From positions 62,001-126,000 of the forward strand of contig NZ_JACOFU010000009.1 of the NCBI RefSeq assembly GCF_014284275.1: 64,000 nt of DNA, written 5' to 3'. Within the stretch, counting starts at the first letter, position 1, and the number at the start of each line of letters is the position of its first letter. This document shows positions 34,340-44,437 of the stretch, in pieces. The position numbers and the translations under genes are program-made. The notes under the pieces were generated by a model. It was not told the origin of the DNA and did no database searches. It saw nothing but the letters and a program-made list of their open reading frames with translations. This DNA comes from Affinundibacterium amnicola (GTDB taxonomy: Bacteria; Pseudomonadota; Gammaproteobacteria; Burkholderiales; Burkholderiaceae_D).

Positions 34340-35383
34340 ATGAAGAAGATAAAGTTTGGTTTGGTTTTGTGTACTGCCTTGTTATCCTTGAATGCGCAAG
34401 CATCGGGGGATGAGGGGCATAAAACCATCGGTGCGATCGCAGATCGTCTGTTAGTCGGCACGAATGCCGGAGCGCGCGTGAAAGCCTTGTTACAACCCGG
34501 CGAAAGTCTGCAATCTATCTCCATTTGGGCTGATTGCGCTAAAGGGACGTTTTGTGGTCCACAGACGTCGGAAATGATCGCTTTCACGATACAAAATCCT
34601 GCACACGCCGCTTACCACTATACGAATACCCCAGTCGACAACAAATCTTATGTCGCTGGTGGAGTCGGTACCACGGATCACGATATCGTACAAACCTTAA
34701 AGCAAGCCATCGCGGTTTTACAAGGCAATGATAACGAGAAAACCAATCCGCATCGGTTCACACCGCGTCAGGCTTTATTGATGATCGCGCATTTGCTTGG
34801 CGATATTCATCAGCCTTTACATGTTGGCGCGGTCTATTTGAACCAAGATAATCAATTCGTCACACCAGCTACGCAAGCACAAGTCGACGGTGTGAATGTA
34901 TTTGATGTCCAAGGTGGAAATAATTTGTTGATCGAAGATCAGGCAACTTGGACCGCCCGTGATGTGAAAAATTTTAAGCCCGAAGCATCGAATGGAAATG
35001 CCGCGCGTGTTGGGAAACCGCTGCATTTATATTGGGATGTCACGGTGGTGGAAAATGTGATGCGTGATTTGGGCGTGAAGTCGGTGTCAGAGTTGACGGA
35101 TAAGCTGATCACAGCAACTGTAGCGCCTGCTGTGAACAAAGGTGATCCAGTTACTTGGCCTGAACAGTGGGCAACTGAAGGCTTGTTTTTGGCAAAATCA
35201 GCTTATGCGAATATCGTGATCGTCGATAAAGTTAAAGCGACGAATCGACGTGGTGTGGAATACGCGAATTGGTATTCGAAGTTACCTGCGAATTATATTC
35301 AGGAGAGCACGGAAGTCACGCGCAAACAGTTAGCCGTCGCCGGGCATAGGCTCGCTGCTTTGTTAAAAAGTATTTGGCCTTAA
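34340..35383 (+). CDS. S1/P1-type nuclease, exported
   Basis: A 347-residue zinc nuclease that cleaves single-stranded DNA or RNA to 5'-nucleotides. Signal peptide MKKIKFGLVLCTALLSLNAQAS. The mature N-terminus reads GDEGHKTIGAIAD: the usual Trp that ligates zinc by its amino group (WGxxGH) is missing, although the His is kept. Other ligands are seen in ISIWADCAK, AHAAYHYTN, LLMIAHLLGDIHQPLHVG and GGNNLL (Asn). ATG 34340 is used (the frame also has an ATG at 34331). The gene lies 24 bp after the nucleotidase gene, in line with a processing order of nuclease then nucleotidase. Confidence 0.88.
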   Translation: MKKIKFGLVLCTALLSLNAQASGDEGHKTIGAIADRLLVGTNAGARVKALLQPGESLQSISIWADCAKGTFCGPQTSEMIAFTIQNPAHAAYHYTNTPVDNKSYVAGGVGTTDHDIVQTLKQAIAVLQGNDNEKTNPHRFTPRQALLMIAHLLGDIHQPLHVGAVYLNQDNQFVTPATQAQVDGVNVFDVQGGNNLLIEDQATWTARDVKNFKPEASNGNAARVGKPLHLYWDVTVVENVMRDLGVKSVSELTDKLITATVAPAVNKGDPVTWPEQWATEGLFLAKSAYANIVIVDKVKATNRRGVEYANWYSKLPANYIQESTEVTRKQLAVAGHRLAALLKSIWP

Positions 35384-35420
35384 CAGCTTGTTGTTGGCAA
35401 ATCAGAGAGTGGAATACATC

Positions 35421-36947
35421 ATGAAAAAAGTTCTCGTTGCAATCTGTCTTAGTTCGCTCGCGCTTAATTCTATCGGTGCAATGTCATCAGAGGAGAAAAT
35501 ATCTCCAAGCAAACTGAAGCAGAATTTGAATGCAACCAACCAGTACTATACGCAATTAATCAAGTCGACGAATAGCCCACAACCACGACTGGCAGAGCTA
35601 ACGATGTTGATGACGATGTTGCCGAAAGGTGGTGACATCCATCATCACTATTCAGGCTCAGTTTATGCAGAGACTTATCTTGACTGGGTGGGGCAACATG
35701 GCTTTTGTATTTATCGTGAAAGTGATGTCACGAATAAGCTCGATAAATTTAAGGTCGAGTCACGTCCTGCGCAAATCGCTGCGTTTGCTAATACTTGCTT
35801 GAGTGCTGAGGCAATTCGTAAAGATGCGAACTTTTATCGTGAATTAATCTCTGCATGGTCGGTGCAAGATTACGAGCACCAAGTACATCCACAACCAGCG
35901 CCTGATCAACATTTTTTCAATACCTTTGGCTATTTTTCAGGTATCTCAAAATATTCCACCAATCTGGGATTAAAGACGCTCAAGCAGCAGGCGAAAGCGG
36001 AGAATCTGCAATATCTGGAAACGATGTTGAAAAGTGCGCCAGTCACCGATCATCCTGAATTCGCCAGTAAAATTGATCGCTTGCATTCTCAATCTAACCT
36101 GAGTGAGATGCAAAACGCATTTGCGCAGTACGCCGATTTTTTGGCGCAAGATCCTGCTGCGCAAAGTAAGATCAATGAATTTGTGAAAGAGTTGACGGCG
36201 GATGCTGCGGATATTGATGACGCTGAATTTACTTTGCGTTTTCAAACCTATGTCTCGCGTAATAGTGCACCATCAAAAGTCTTCTCTGGTTTGTTCGCGG
36301 CGTTTGCGGCAAGTCAGTCAAATCCTTTGATTGTCGGCGTGAATATTGTCGGTCCTGAGCATGGCGTGGTTGCCTTGCGTGATTACACTTTGCACATGCA
36401 GATGTTTGCCTTCTTAAAGCAGCGCTTTCCGCAAGTGCGTTTGGCGATGCATGCAGGCGAATTAAAATTAGGCTTGGTCGCGCCTGAACATTTGCAGCAT
36501 CATATTCGTGGCGCTGTACAAATTGCCGGAGCAGAACGAATCGGGCATGGTGTTGACATTATGCACGAGCATCAAGCCGATCAATTGTTGGCTGAATTGA
36601 AGCGACGTAAAGTTGCGGTAGAAATTAATTTGAGTAGTAATGCTTTTATTCTTGGACTGCAACAGCAAGCGCATCCAGTCACGATGTATTTACGCCACCA
36701 AGTTCCTATTGTCATCAGTAGTGATGATGCCGCGGTGTCGAGAAACAATCTGAGCCATGAGTATTTCTTGTTCACCAGCCGTTATCAACCTTCGTATGCC
36801 GTGTTGAAAAAAACAGTCTATAACAGCATTCATTACGCATTTTTGAACCCTGCTGAAAAGACGCAACAATTACGCCAACTTGATCAGCGCTTTAGCCAAT
36901 TTGAAGCTGCTGCCGCGAAATTGGCAGCTTCCGCAAAAGCGCAATGA
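35421..36947 (+). CDS. Exported adenosine deaminase family protein (ADGF-like)
   Basis: A 508-residue deaminase with an N-terminal signal peptide (KKVLVAICLSSLALNSIGA), unlike the 330-340 residue cytoplasmic Add. Catalytic zinc site: GGDIHHHYSGSVY (HxH), LAMHAGEL (His and catalytic Glu region), ERIGHGVDI and VISSDDAAVS (Asp pair). The long insert before the catalytic core resembles secreted ADGF/CECR1-type enzymes. It would turn adenosine into inosine outside the cytoplasm, a good substrate for the nucleoside importer and hydrolase encoded upstream. It starts 37 bp after the S1/P1 gene. Confidence 0.88.
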   Translation: MKKVLVAICLSSLALNSIGAMSSEEKISPSKLKQNLNATNQYYTQLIKSTNSPQPRLAELTMLMTMLPKGGDIHHHYSGSVYAETYLDWVGQHGFCIYRESDVTNKLDKFKVESRPAQIAAFANTCLSAEAIRKDANFYRELISAWSVQDYEHQVHPQPAPDQHFFNTFGYFSGISKYSTNLGLKTLKQQAKAENLQYLETMLKSAPVTDHPEFASKIDRLHSQSNLSEMQNAFAQYADFLAQDPAAQSKINEFVKELTADAADIDDAEFTLRFQTYVSRNSAPSKVFSGLFAAFAASQSNPLIVGVNIVGPEHGVVALRDYTLHMQMFAFLKQRFPQVRLAMHAGELKLGLVAPEHLQHHIRGAVQIAGAERIGHGVDIMHEHQADQLLAELKRRKVAVEINLSSNAFILGLQQQAHPVTMYLRHQVPIVISSDDAAVSRNNLSHEYFLFTSRYQPSYAVLKKTVYNSIHYAFLNPAEKTQQLRQLDQRFSQFEAAAAKLAASAKAQ

Positions 36948-36956
36948 GTTCAGCCT

Positions 36957-36994
36957 GATGTTTGATGCAGATCTTTCCATCTGCATCAAACATC
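36957..36994. terminator. Long perfect hairpin after the deaminase gene
   Basis: gatgtttgatgcagat (36957-36972) and its complement (36979-36994) form a 16-bp stem with a 6-base loop 9 bp after the stop. No U tract follows, so it may act as an RNA-stabilising 3' end or a Rho-independent-like end of weak efficiency. Confidence 0.5.
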
Positions 36995-37216
36995 AAATAT
37001 CGATTATTGGTCGGTAAAGACCACTTCCAAGCTTGCTTCTCCTATATTTCAAAGCAACTATTCAAATTGGTCATACCACTCATTGCTATATGGAAATCAT
37101 CGAAGTATAATTAAATATATTTAAATCACCCATGACCGTTTGTTCTTCACAAGAGAAGTAAATGATGAACATGGCGTGCTTGCTCAATTTTCGGCTATTT
37201 AATTAAGAAAGTAGAA

Positions 37217-39367
37217 ATGAACACGCCTGTTGCAACGCTGTATTTTATTTCGGTGGGTGTGTTTGCATTAGGCGCTTTTCAGGCAGCCATCATGGCACGA
37301 GGCAGTGCCTATGCTAAAACCTGCTGGACTTTCTCCGCGCTGTGCCTATTCTTCTCTTTGTTTCAATTGTCCTGCGGTTTGCAATTCACCGCCAGCAACT
37401 TTCACGCGGCGATGGCGGCGCATAAGTGGGTCAATATTTTTTCTGTATTGCTAATCCCTTTAATCTGGTTCTTGGTGGCTTCTTTAGAAGATAAAGCGAG
37501 CTCTTTTCGTCATGCATATATTGTTGCTGTCTTGGCAGCGTGTGTGATCGGGTATAACTACGTCATGCCACATGGCTTTCGTTTTGACGCAGTTTTTCAA
37601 GATGGCTTGACGACGCTGCCTTGGGGCGAGCAAATGTGGATCTTTTCTGGTGAACCAAGCTTGGTGTTTCGCGCGATGCGCTTCATGTCTTTGTGCTTGT
37701 TGATCTATACCATGATCTTTTCCATCAAAATTACGCGTTTAGGAGAGAAGAGAACCAGCCGTTTGTTTTGGATCGCATTGGCGCTGATGTTGATTGCGGG
37801 TTTGATGGCAGGTTTGTCTGATTCCGGTGTCATAAAAATGTCTTACCTGGGCGGATTTGGATTTTTGTTTTTGGCGGTATCTTTTTCTGCATTGGTTGGT
37901 AAAGATGTGTCTAGCCGGCGCATCGAAGAATTGCGTATCTATAGCGAATTGCAGCATGAAATTGAACATCGCAAAATTGATAATCAACGCTTTGAACACG
38001 TATTAAATAGCGATATTCTGACTGGCTTGCCGAATAGAGCGGGTGCTTTAGCGGGTTTAACGAAGTTGTTGGATTTAAATATCAAGAATCAGACTAAGTT
38101 AGGGATCTTCATTTTTGATGTGGATCAACTGGGCATTGTTAATGGTACACGCGGCTATCAAGCGGGTGATCAGTTACTAATTGAAGTGGCGCAACGTTTA
38201 CAAGCGAATGTGCGCGACAGCGATATCGTTGCACGACTTGGTAGTGGCAGGTTCATCGTTGCTGCAACGGGCTTAAAAACCGAACGTTGTGTGACTTTGG
38301 TGTATGAAAAACTTGCTGGTGCGTTGGCTTCGCCATTTTATGTGAGCGACAGTTTGCTGAGCATCACATCGAGCGTAGGTGCTGCAGTTTTTCCTGACAA
38401 TATCAGCGCAAATGAAGATCTGCTATCCGCAGCTGAATTGGCCTTACATGATGCAAAAAGTGATGGTATAGGTAAGCTCAGGTTTTATCATCCATCGCTG
38501 AAAGATACGATGCAAGAACGCATTGCCTTTGAAAGTGCTTTAAAAGAAGCGCTGACGAATCAAGAGTTTTCCCTGTGCTATCAACCGCAAGTTTCGGCAA
38601 TCAATGGTAATACAGTTTGTCTTGAGGCCCTGATCCGATGGCAGCATCCTGCGTACGGCTTAGTGATGCCGGATAAGTTTATTCAACTAGCGGAGACGAT
38701 GGGCATCATTGCATCGATTGGTGCTTGGGTGATTGATGCGGCTTGCGAACAATTATCACGTTGGCGGGCGATGGGTTTCACGGATGTGCGCGTGGCGATC
38801 AATCTGTCGGCACAACAATTGTTGGTATCTGAACTGGAGCAAACGGTTAGCGCGGCACTACAACGACATCAACTCTCTGGTCGCGATATCGAATTGGAGA
38901 TAACAGAGTCGGTATTGATGCAAGATCCCGAACGCGCAATTGAAAGATTGGGTGCGCTACAAAAACTTGGAATACGTTTGTCGATTGATGATTTTGGTAC
39001 CGGTTATTCTTCTTTAGGTTACTTGCGTGTGCTTCCAGTGAATGCATTAAAGTTAGACCGCAGTTTTGTCTGGGATTTGGAAAAGGGCGGGAAGGGATTG
39101 GAAATTTGTGCCACCGCGATAGACTTGGCAAAAAAACTTGATCTGGAAATTGTTGCCGAGGGAGTAGAAACCAAAGAGCAGTTAGCGCAGTTAAGACATC
39201 TGGGTTGTGATCTTTTGCAGGGCTATTTATTTGCCAAACCTTTGACCGTTGAGGCGGCCAGTATTTTTCTGATCAATGCGCATAGACCTTGGCAATCAGT
39301 GATGAATTCTGATGCTGGTTTCGATATTTCTTTGATGATCAATCCGTCTTATTCATCTGGGAATTAA
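37217..39367 (+). CDS. Membrane GGDEF/EAL protein, probable c-di-GMP phosphodiesterase
   Basis: A 716-residue protein. The first about 230 residues hold seven hydrophobic segments (a 7TM-like sensor). A short coiled linker (LQHEIEHRKIDNQRFEHVL) leads to the GGDEF domain (about 265-430), where the signature reads RLGSGRFI instead of GGDEF, so cyclase activity is probably lost. The EAL domain (about 440-700) is intact: LEALIRWQHP, INLSAQQL, EITESVLM, IDDFGTGYSSLGYL and EGVETKEQL. Hydrolysis of cyclic di-GMP is the likely output, with the degenerate GGDEF perhaps binding GTP. Confidence 0.9.
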   Translation: MNTPVATLYFISVGVFALGAFQAAIMARGSAYAKTCWTFSALCLFFSLFQLSCGLQFTASNFHAAMAAHKWVNIFSVLLIPLIWFLVASLEDKASSFRHAYIVAVLAACVIGYNYVMPHGFRFDAVFQDGLTTLPWGEQMWIFSGEPSLVFRAMRFMSLCLLIYTMIFSIKITRLGEKRTSRLFWIALALMLIAGLMAGLSDSGVIKMSYLGGFGFLFLAVSFSALVGKDVSSRRIEELRIYSELQHEIEHRKIDNQRFEHVLNSDILTGLPNRAGALAGLTKLLDLNIKNQTKLGIFIFDVDQLGIVNGTRGYQAGDQLLIEVAQRLQANVRDSDIVARLGSGRFIVAATGLKTERCVTLVYEKLAGALASPFYVSDSLLSITSSVGAAVFPDNISANEDLLSAAELALHDAKSDGIGKLRFYHPSLKDTMQERIAFESALKEALTNQEFSLCYQPQVSAINGNTVCLEALIRWQHPAYGLVMPDKFIQLAETMGIIASIGAWVIDAACEQLSRWRAMGFTDVRVAINLSAQQLLVSELEQTVSAALQRHQLSGRDIELEITESVLMQDPERAIERLGALQKLGIRLSIDDFGTGYSSLGYLRVLPVNALKLDRSFVWDLEKGGKGLEICATAIDLAKKLDLEIVAEGVETKEQLAQLRHLGCDLLQGYLFAKPLTVEAASIFLINAHRPWQSVMNSDAGFDISLMINPSYSSGN

Positions 39368-39429
39368 GTCAAGACGCCTTAGTGGTTTCATTGAATGTAT
39401 TTGCTGATGCAAATCACTGAGCTAGTTCA

Positions 39430-39807
39430 CTAAGCCAAATCGGCCAGCACTTGCGCTTCTATCTGTATCCATTCTTCCGCAGTGAATAGACGTGAGCGAG
39501 TGTGAAAGGCTTTTCCGCTTGCACCTTCGAGTGAAAATGTGCCGCCGTGTCCATCGATCACCTCTAATATCAATTGCGTGTGTTTCCAGTAATCGTATTG
39601 CAGCTTTCCAATGTAGAACGGCACGCCGTCTAGTTCCCCGAGTTTGACATCATACGGGCCGATGGTCAGATCACTTGGTAGATAACAATTTGCAGCGCTG
39701 TTGTCACAACAGCCACCAGATTGATGAAATAAGATGTCGCCATATTCCGCCTTTAATTGCGCGATTAATTCTAGTGCCGCTGGAGTAGCGATAACGCGAT
39801 CAACCAT
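39430..39807 (-). CDS. DUF779 protein associated with aldehyde dehydrogenase
   Basis: A 125-residue DUF779 protein with the Cys-rich motif QSGGCCDNSAANCY (about 29-42) and the conserved FYIGKLQYDYWKHTQLILEVIDG. DUF779 genes almost always sit beside acetaldehyde dehydrogenases of the ExaC/AcoD type, as here (151 bp downstream of the dehydrogenase on the same strand). The cysteines could bind a metal or act in redox. Its role is unproven. The ATG has gagga upstream. Confidence 0.85.
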   Translation of the reverse strand: MVDRVIATPAALELIAQLKAEYGDILFHQSGGCCDNSAANCYLPSDLTIGPYDVKLGELDGVPFYIGKLQYDYWKHTQLILEVIDGHGGTFSLEGASGKAFHTRSRLFTAEEWIQIEAQVLADLA

Positions 39808-39957
39808 AAATCCTCACGAAAGCTGGAATGCTGAAAACTGGCCAGTTAAATTCAACCGTGAAGCAGCTGTTGCGCTACTTCACGGCGTTACGGACATCAT
39901 CAAAATACACGAATGTTCTGTGTTTGCTGACAGTTCGCAATGTAGTTTAAAAGTCGA

Positions 39958-41478
39958 TTAGAAAAAACCTAGTTTATTTTCGCTGTAACTGACTAAGAGA
40001 TTTTTTGTTTGCTGATAGTGATTCAGCATCATCTTATGATTTTCACGACCAACGCCAGATTCTTTGTAGCCACCAAATGCCGCGTGCGCTGGGTAGGCAT
40101 GATAGCAGTTAGTCCAGACCCGTCCTGCCTTGATCGCACGCCCCATACGATAAGCGACATTGCCATTGCGACTCCATACACCAGCACCTAAGCCATACAG
40201 CGTATCATTAGCGATGGCGAGTGCCTCTGCCTCATCTTTAAATGTGGTGATCGCTAGAACGGGTCCAAAGATTTCTTCTTGAAAGATGCGCATTTTATTA
40301 TGGCCTTTGAACAAAGTTGGCTGCACATAATAACCACCTGCCAAATCGCCCTCCAGATGTGCTTGCGCACCACCTGCTAAGACTTCTGCACCTTCTTCTT
40401 TGCCGAGCTCAAGATAAGACAAGATCTTGGTTAATTGCTCTTTTGACGCTTGCGCACCCATCATGGTATCGGTGTCTAAGGGATTCGCATGTTTGATTGC
40501 AGCGACGCGTTTTAGCACGCGCTCCATGAATTTATCGTAGATACTTTCTTGAATCAAAGCACGCGATGGGCAAGTACATACCTCACCTTGGTTGAAGGCG
40601 AATAACACCAAACCTTCGATCGCCTTGTCGAGAAAAGCATCATCCGCATCCATGATGTCGGCAAAGAAAATATTGGGTGATTTTCCGCCAAGCTCTAAGG
40701 TCGCGGGAATTAAGTTGTTTGCCGCCGCTTGTGCAATTACACGACCCGTAGAGGTTGAGCCAGTGAACGCGATTTTCGCGATACGTTTGCTACTTGCCAA
40801 TGGCATGCCCGCTTCACGTCCGTAGCCGTTGACGATATTGAGCACACCTGCAGGCAGTAAATCGGCAATCAATTCCGTCAAAATCAACAATGAAATTGGC
40901 GTAGATTCTGCGGGTTTTAATACCACGCAATTTCCTGCGCCCAGTGCTGGTGCTAACTTCCACGCGGCCATCAAAATCGGGAAGTTCCAAGGAATAATTT
41001 GACCGACCACACCGAGTGGCTCGTGGTAGTGATAGGCCACAGTCGTCTCATCGAGCTCAGATAAACTGCCTTCTTGCGCGCGTATGCAGCCAGCAAAATA
41101 ACGGAAGTGGTCGACCGTTAACGGGATATCGGCATTGAGTGTTTCACGTATCGCTTTACCATTGTCGACAGTTTCTGCATAGGCCAATAATTCCAGATTC
41201 GCTTCTATGCGATCTGCAATTTTGTTGAGAATGTTGGCACGTTCAGTCGGAGAAGTTTTTCCCCATGCGTCGGCGGCGGCATGTGCGGCATCGAGAGCGA
41301 GTTCAATATCCTCTGCACTTGAGCGAGCTGCCTGCGTATAGACTTTGCCACTGACCGGTGTAATGACGTCAAAGTATTGTCCTTTCACCGGGGCTGTCCA
41401 TTTGCCGCCGATGAAATTGTCATAACGAGTTTTGTATTGAATGTTGGCGCCTGGTGCACCCGGTGCTTGATAGATCAA
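39958..41478 (-). CDS. exaC: NAD-dependent aldehyde dehydrogenase, ExaC/AcoD type
   Basis: A 506-residue aldehyde dehydrogenase. NAD-binding and catalytic parts: [17 protein letters not shown] (catalytic Asn), [25 protein letters not shown] (general base Glu) and [15 protein letters not shown] with catalytic Cys. The C-terminal half has [10 protein letters not shown] and the ending [14 protein letters not shown] typical of acetaldehyde dehydrogenases AcoD/ExaC. The start is a TTG (41478) with an aaggag site 6 bases before; no ATG is near. It would oxidise acetaldehyde from ethanol or acetoin. A predicted sigma-54 promoter and a divergent AcoR-like activator fit inducible expression. Confidence 0.92.
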   Translation of the reverse strand: MIYQAPGAPGANIQYKTRYDNFIGGKWTAPVKGQYFDVITPVSGKVYTQAARSSAEDIELALDAAHAAADAWGKTSPTERANILNKIADRIEANLELLAYAETVDNGKAIRETLNADIPLTVDHFRYFAGCIRAQEGSLSELDETTVAYHYHEPLGVVGQIIPWNFPILMAAWKLAPALGAGNCVVLKPAESTPISLLILTELIADLLPAGVLNIVNGYGREAGMPLASSKRIAKIAFTGSTSTGRVIAQAAANNLIPATLELGGKSPNIFFADIMDADDAFLDKAIEGLVLFAFNQGEVCTCPSRALIQESIYDKFMERVLKRVAAIKHANPLDTDTMMGAQASKEQLTKILSYLELGKEEGAEVLAGGAQAHLEGDLAGGYYVQPTLFKGHNKMRIFQEEIFGPVLAITTFKDEAEALAIANDTLYGLGAGVWSRNGNVAYRMGRAIKAGRVWTNCYHAYPAHAAFGGYKESGVGRENHKMMLNHYQQTKNLLVSYSENKLGFF

Positions 41479-41580
41479 GATAGTCTCCTTTTGTTGATTA
41501 TTGGCTTGCTATTGTCGGATTGTGGCAACGCTGTTGTGTTGATCGAGTGTCACATCGTCGGCGTTACTCACATCATTAAT

Positions 41581-41596
41581 TGCAAATGGCATGCCA
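41581..41596 (-). promoter_or_regulatory. Predicted sigma-54 promoter of the aldehyde dehydrogenase gene
   Basis: On the minus strand the sequence TGGCAT-GCCAT-TTGCA matches the sigma-54 consensus TGGCAC-N5-TTGCW with GG and GC correctly spaced. It lies about 100 bp upstream of the TTG start, and the adjacent divergent gene encodes a sigma-54 activator with an intact GAFTGA loop. Confidence 0.7.
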
Positions 41597-41759
41597 CTTC
41601 TCTCTGGTTTTGGAAATCTCTCTTTTGTTGCGCTGCAACCTCCTATGCACTTGAATGCCTAGTTATTTTTTGTGTATTTTTCTCTCCCGATTTTGGAAAC
41701 TTCTTGGTGTTAAAAATCTTGGTTCTTGTCCGTTAGCGGTCGGTGCAAACAGTGACAGG

Positions 41760-41776
41760 TGTAACAATTTGAGACA
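41760..41776. promoter_or_regulatory. Candidate activator-binding palindrome
   Basis: tgtaacaatttgagaca has the form TGT-N2-C-N5-G-N2-ACA, a dyad of the kind bound by Fis-type HTH activators. It is about 165 bp upstream of the predicted sigma-54 promoter, a normal distance for an enhancer site. It is a single copy seen by eye. Confidence 0.35.
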
Positions 41777-42017
41777 GTTTTTTGCATGGAAGGATGTTCT
41801 CTCGCTCATTTATTCTTAGGTATGATGGGGGTTTACTTGAATTCGTCTCGGCAACTGCGTTTGACCGGAAATCTGGGTTAAAGTACGACTTCTGCAATCT
41901 GTGTTTTCAACGCAAATTGCCTATGTGATGAAGTCTAGTTTTTGAATTATCTATAAAAAAAGTGGATGACCGAAAAGCATAAAATGCCTTTTTCGCGTCA
42001 CGACAGGAGACAAGTTC

Positions 42018-43955
42018 ATGCGCCACCAAGCGATACTTCCCGCCCCGCATTTAAAGCAGGCACGTTTGCAATTTGTGGAACGTGGAATTCATCCAGCCTC
42101 TGGCATTGATCTAAGACTTGCACAGTCTTGGCAACGTAGTTTGTCGGCCGGTTTATCGCCAGTTGGTGGTGTCGATTGTGCAGATAATCTGAGTGCCGTG
42201 AATCTGCAATATGCGCGCGATTTCAATCATGAATTGATTAGTCATTCTGAACCTGTCATTGAGTATTTGTTTGAACAAGTTCGACATAGCCACAGCATGG
42301 TGATTTTGGCAGATGCGCAGGGAGTGTTGATGCACACCTTGGGAGATTTGGATTTCTTGAGCAAGGCTGAACGTGTCGCATTGAAATGTGGTGCGAATTG
42401 GGCGGAGAATCAACGTGGCACGAACGCAATCGGAACCGCGTTAGCGGAGGCTGCGGAAATCGAAATCAATGGCGCAGAACATTACCTGGAACCGAATGAA
42501 TTTCTGACTTGTGCAGCATCACCGATCTTATCGGCACAAGGGCAGTTATTGGGTATCTTAGATATTTCGGGAGACCAGCGTAGCCGCCATCCGCATACTT
42601 TGGGTTTGGTATCAACTGCGGCACAGATGATAGAAAACAGTATGGTGCTGGGCAGTTGCCAACACCAAATTTTGCTACAACTGCATTCACGTGCAGAAGG
42701 CATCGGTTCGGTTGCGCAAGCTGTCTTGGCATTTTCAGAAGATGGTGATTTGCTTGGCGCAAATCGACGAGGCTTGGCCTTGTTGGGTTTGCGCTATGCT
42801 GATATGACAAAGAAAAATTGGACGCAGTTGTTTGATCAAGATATGCATGCGCTGCTGTCACGACAACGCCGCTCGAACGGACAAGCTGAAATCTTATTTT
42901 GCCGAAATGGAAATCGTTTATTCGCGCAAGTACATGGGCAAAGTAAGGCTTTGCACACCCTGATTCCAAGCACGAAAACAATTCAGGACGCCGCGATACC
43001 AAGCAAAGATCTTGATCACCAATGGCAAAGTGCTGCTGACAAGGCGCGTAAGTTGATTGATAAGGCAATTCCACTGTTGTTGTATGGAGAATCTGGTGTT
43101 GGTAAAGAAGTTTTTGCACAGGCGACACACCGTAGCTCACAGCGTCGTGACAAAGTATTCATTGCGGTCAATTGCGCAGCAATTCCAGAGCATTTAATCG
43201 AAGCCGAGTTGTTTGGCTACGTCGCGGGTGCTTTTACCGGGGCATCGCGTCAAGGCTCTCTGGGGCGTTTACGTGAGGCTCATGGTGGGACATTATTTCT
43301 TGATGAAATTGGCGACATGCCCTTAGTTTTGCAAACTAGATTATTGCGGGTTTTGCAAGAACGTAAAGTGACGCCTTTAGGTAGTAGTGCAGCGATCCCG
43401 GTCGACTTTAATCTTATTTGCGCGACACATCAAAATCTTCAAGACAGCATTGATCAAGGACGTTTCCGTGAGGATTTGTTTTATCGGATTAATGGTTTAA
43501 CTTTGCAATTGCCAGCTTTGCGGGAACGTTCTGATTTTGCTGCGCTGTGTGAAAACTTGTTACATGAATTTTCGCCGCACTATGCACTTCAGATTGATTC
43601 CAATTTATTGTTGGCAATGCAGTCTTATGATTGGCCCGGGAATCTGCGACAACTCAGCCATGTATTGCGTGCGGCCACTGCGCTGCTGGATGACGGTCAA
43701 GCAATGATCAGTTGGGAACATTTGGCCGAAGAGTTGGTGAGGGTCTTGCGTCAACAGACTGAGCGCAAACAGACTATGCAAGCCCAAGTGGAATCGGCAT
43801 CGCCAACGCAAAAAAACGCTGCACAGAATTTACAACAGAATACGCAGCAATTGATACAACAGGTTCTGCGCGAGGCGAATGGCAATGTTTCCGCTGCTGC
43901 GCGAACTCTGGGCATTAGTCGTCAGACGATGTATCGCAAATTACAAGAGCGGTAA
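42018..43955 (+). CDS. acoR: Sigma-54-dependent activator, AcoR-like
   Basis: A 645-residue enhancer-binding protein. Its N-terminal part has a GAF-like sensory domain (about 70-225, [14 protein letters not shown]). The AAA+ domain (about 335-560) has Walker [14 protein letters not shown], the sigma-54-contacting loop GAFTGA, Walker [12 protein letters not shown] and the Arg-finger region. A C-terminal Fis-type HTH ([20 protein letters not shown]) ends the protein. The linker between AAA+ and HTH is Gln-rich. ATG has aggaga upstream. It is divergent from the aldehyde dehydrogenase gene, as AcoR and ExaE-type regulators often are; it probably senses acetoin, acetaldehyde or ethanol. Confidence 0.9.
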   Translation: MRHQAILPAPHLKQARLQFVERGIHPASGIDLRLAQSWQRSLSAGLSPVGGVDCADNLSAVNLQYARDFNHELISHSEPVIEYLFEQVRHSHSMVILADAQGVLMHTLGDLDFLSKAERVALKCGANWAENQRGTNAIGTALAEAAEIEINGAEHYLEPNEFLTCAASPILSAQGQLLGILDISGDQRSRHPHTLGLVSTAAQMIENSMVLGSCQHQILLQLHSRAEGIGSVAQAVLAFSEDGDLLGANRRGLALLGLRYADMTKKNWTQLFDQDMHALLSRQRRSNGQAEILFCRNGNRLFAQVHGQSKALHTLIPSTKTIQDAAIPSKDLDHQWQSAADKARKLIDKAIPLLLYGESGVGKEVFAQATHRSSQRRDKVFIAVNCAAIPEHLIEAELFGYVAGAFTGASRQGSLGRLREAHGGTLFLDEIGDMPLVLQTRLLRVLQERKVTPLGSSAAIPVDFNLICATHQNLQDSIDQGRFREDLFYRINGLTLQLPALRERSDFAALCENLLHEFSPHYALQIDSNLLLAMQSYDWPGNLRQLSHVLRAATALLDDGQAMISWEHLAEELVRVLRQQTERKQTMQAQVESASPTQKNAAQNLQQNTQQLIQQVLREANGNVSAAARTLGISRQTMYRKLQER

Positions 43956-44116
43956 ATAGTTAGGTGAATCTGCAAAGAAACAATGAGAAATATGCGTTGC
44001 AGACCAAATAGAATGAATCGCGACTTTGTGCAAAGCCCAGCTAATCAGGTGTGATCAAAATCACTAGGGTTATACGAGCCGCAAGCGTGATGATATTAAC
44101 TACTAGGAAGAGAAAC

Positions 44117-44148
44117 TGACGTCAGATGATTGGCAAAATCTGACGTCA
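44117..44148 (-). terminator. Inverted repeat, probable terminator of the small HTH gene
   Basis: tgacgtcagat (44117-44127) and atctgacgtca (44138-44148) form a perfect 11-bp stem with a 10-base loop, 7 bp after the stop of the minus-strand HTH gene. On that strand it is followed by gtttctcttc, a weak U-rich tract. The tgacgtca half-sites could also be an operator. Confidence 0.5.
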
Positions 44149-44155
44149 AGTCGAT

Positions 44156-44437
44156 TTACATCTGATCAGGCATGCGGAATTTTTCTCTGCGATCGCCCAT
44201 TAAATTACGGATCTCTCTGATACTCAGACCTGATTCTTCATGCATACGAATCAGTAATGATGGGCCGACAGGTAAAATCTTGTGACGGATTTTGCTGATG
44301 ACTGGCGGTGCTACTTCCAAAGCTCGTGAGAGCGCAGCATCGTTTTTTATGCCCAAAGTTTTGATCAGTGTATCAAGCAGATTGTTGGGATCGTATTGAA
44401 ACTCTTCGGAACTAGGGATGTCGAGTATGTTAGCCAT
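44156..44437 (-). CDS. Small helix-turn-helix protein, XRE-like
   Basis: A 93-residue basic protein. The central part NDAALSRALEVAPPVISKIRHKILPVG (about 32-58) resembles a lambda-repressor-type HTH with recognition helix PVISKIRHKI, followed by LLIRMHEESGLSIREIRNLMG, the remaining helices of an XRE fold. It has no sensor domain. Similar small proteins occur singly in many Burkholderiales. It probably binds DNA; the target is not known and no toxin partner is beside it. Confidence 0.7.
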   Translation of the reverse strand: MANILDIPSSEEFQYDPNNLLDTLIKTLGIKNDAALSRALEVAPPVISKIRHKILPVGPSLLIRMHEESGLSIREIRNLMGDRREKFRMPDQM

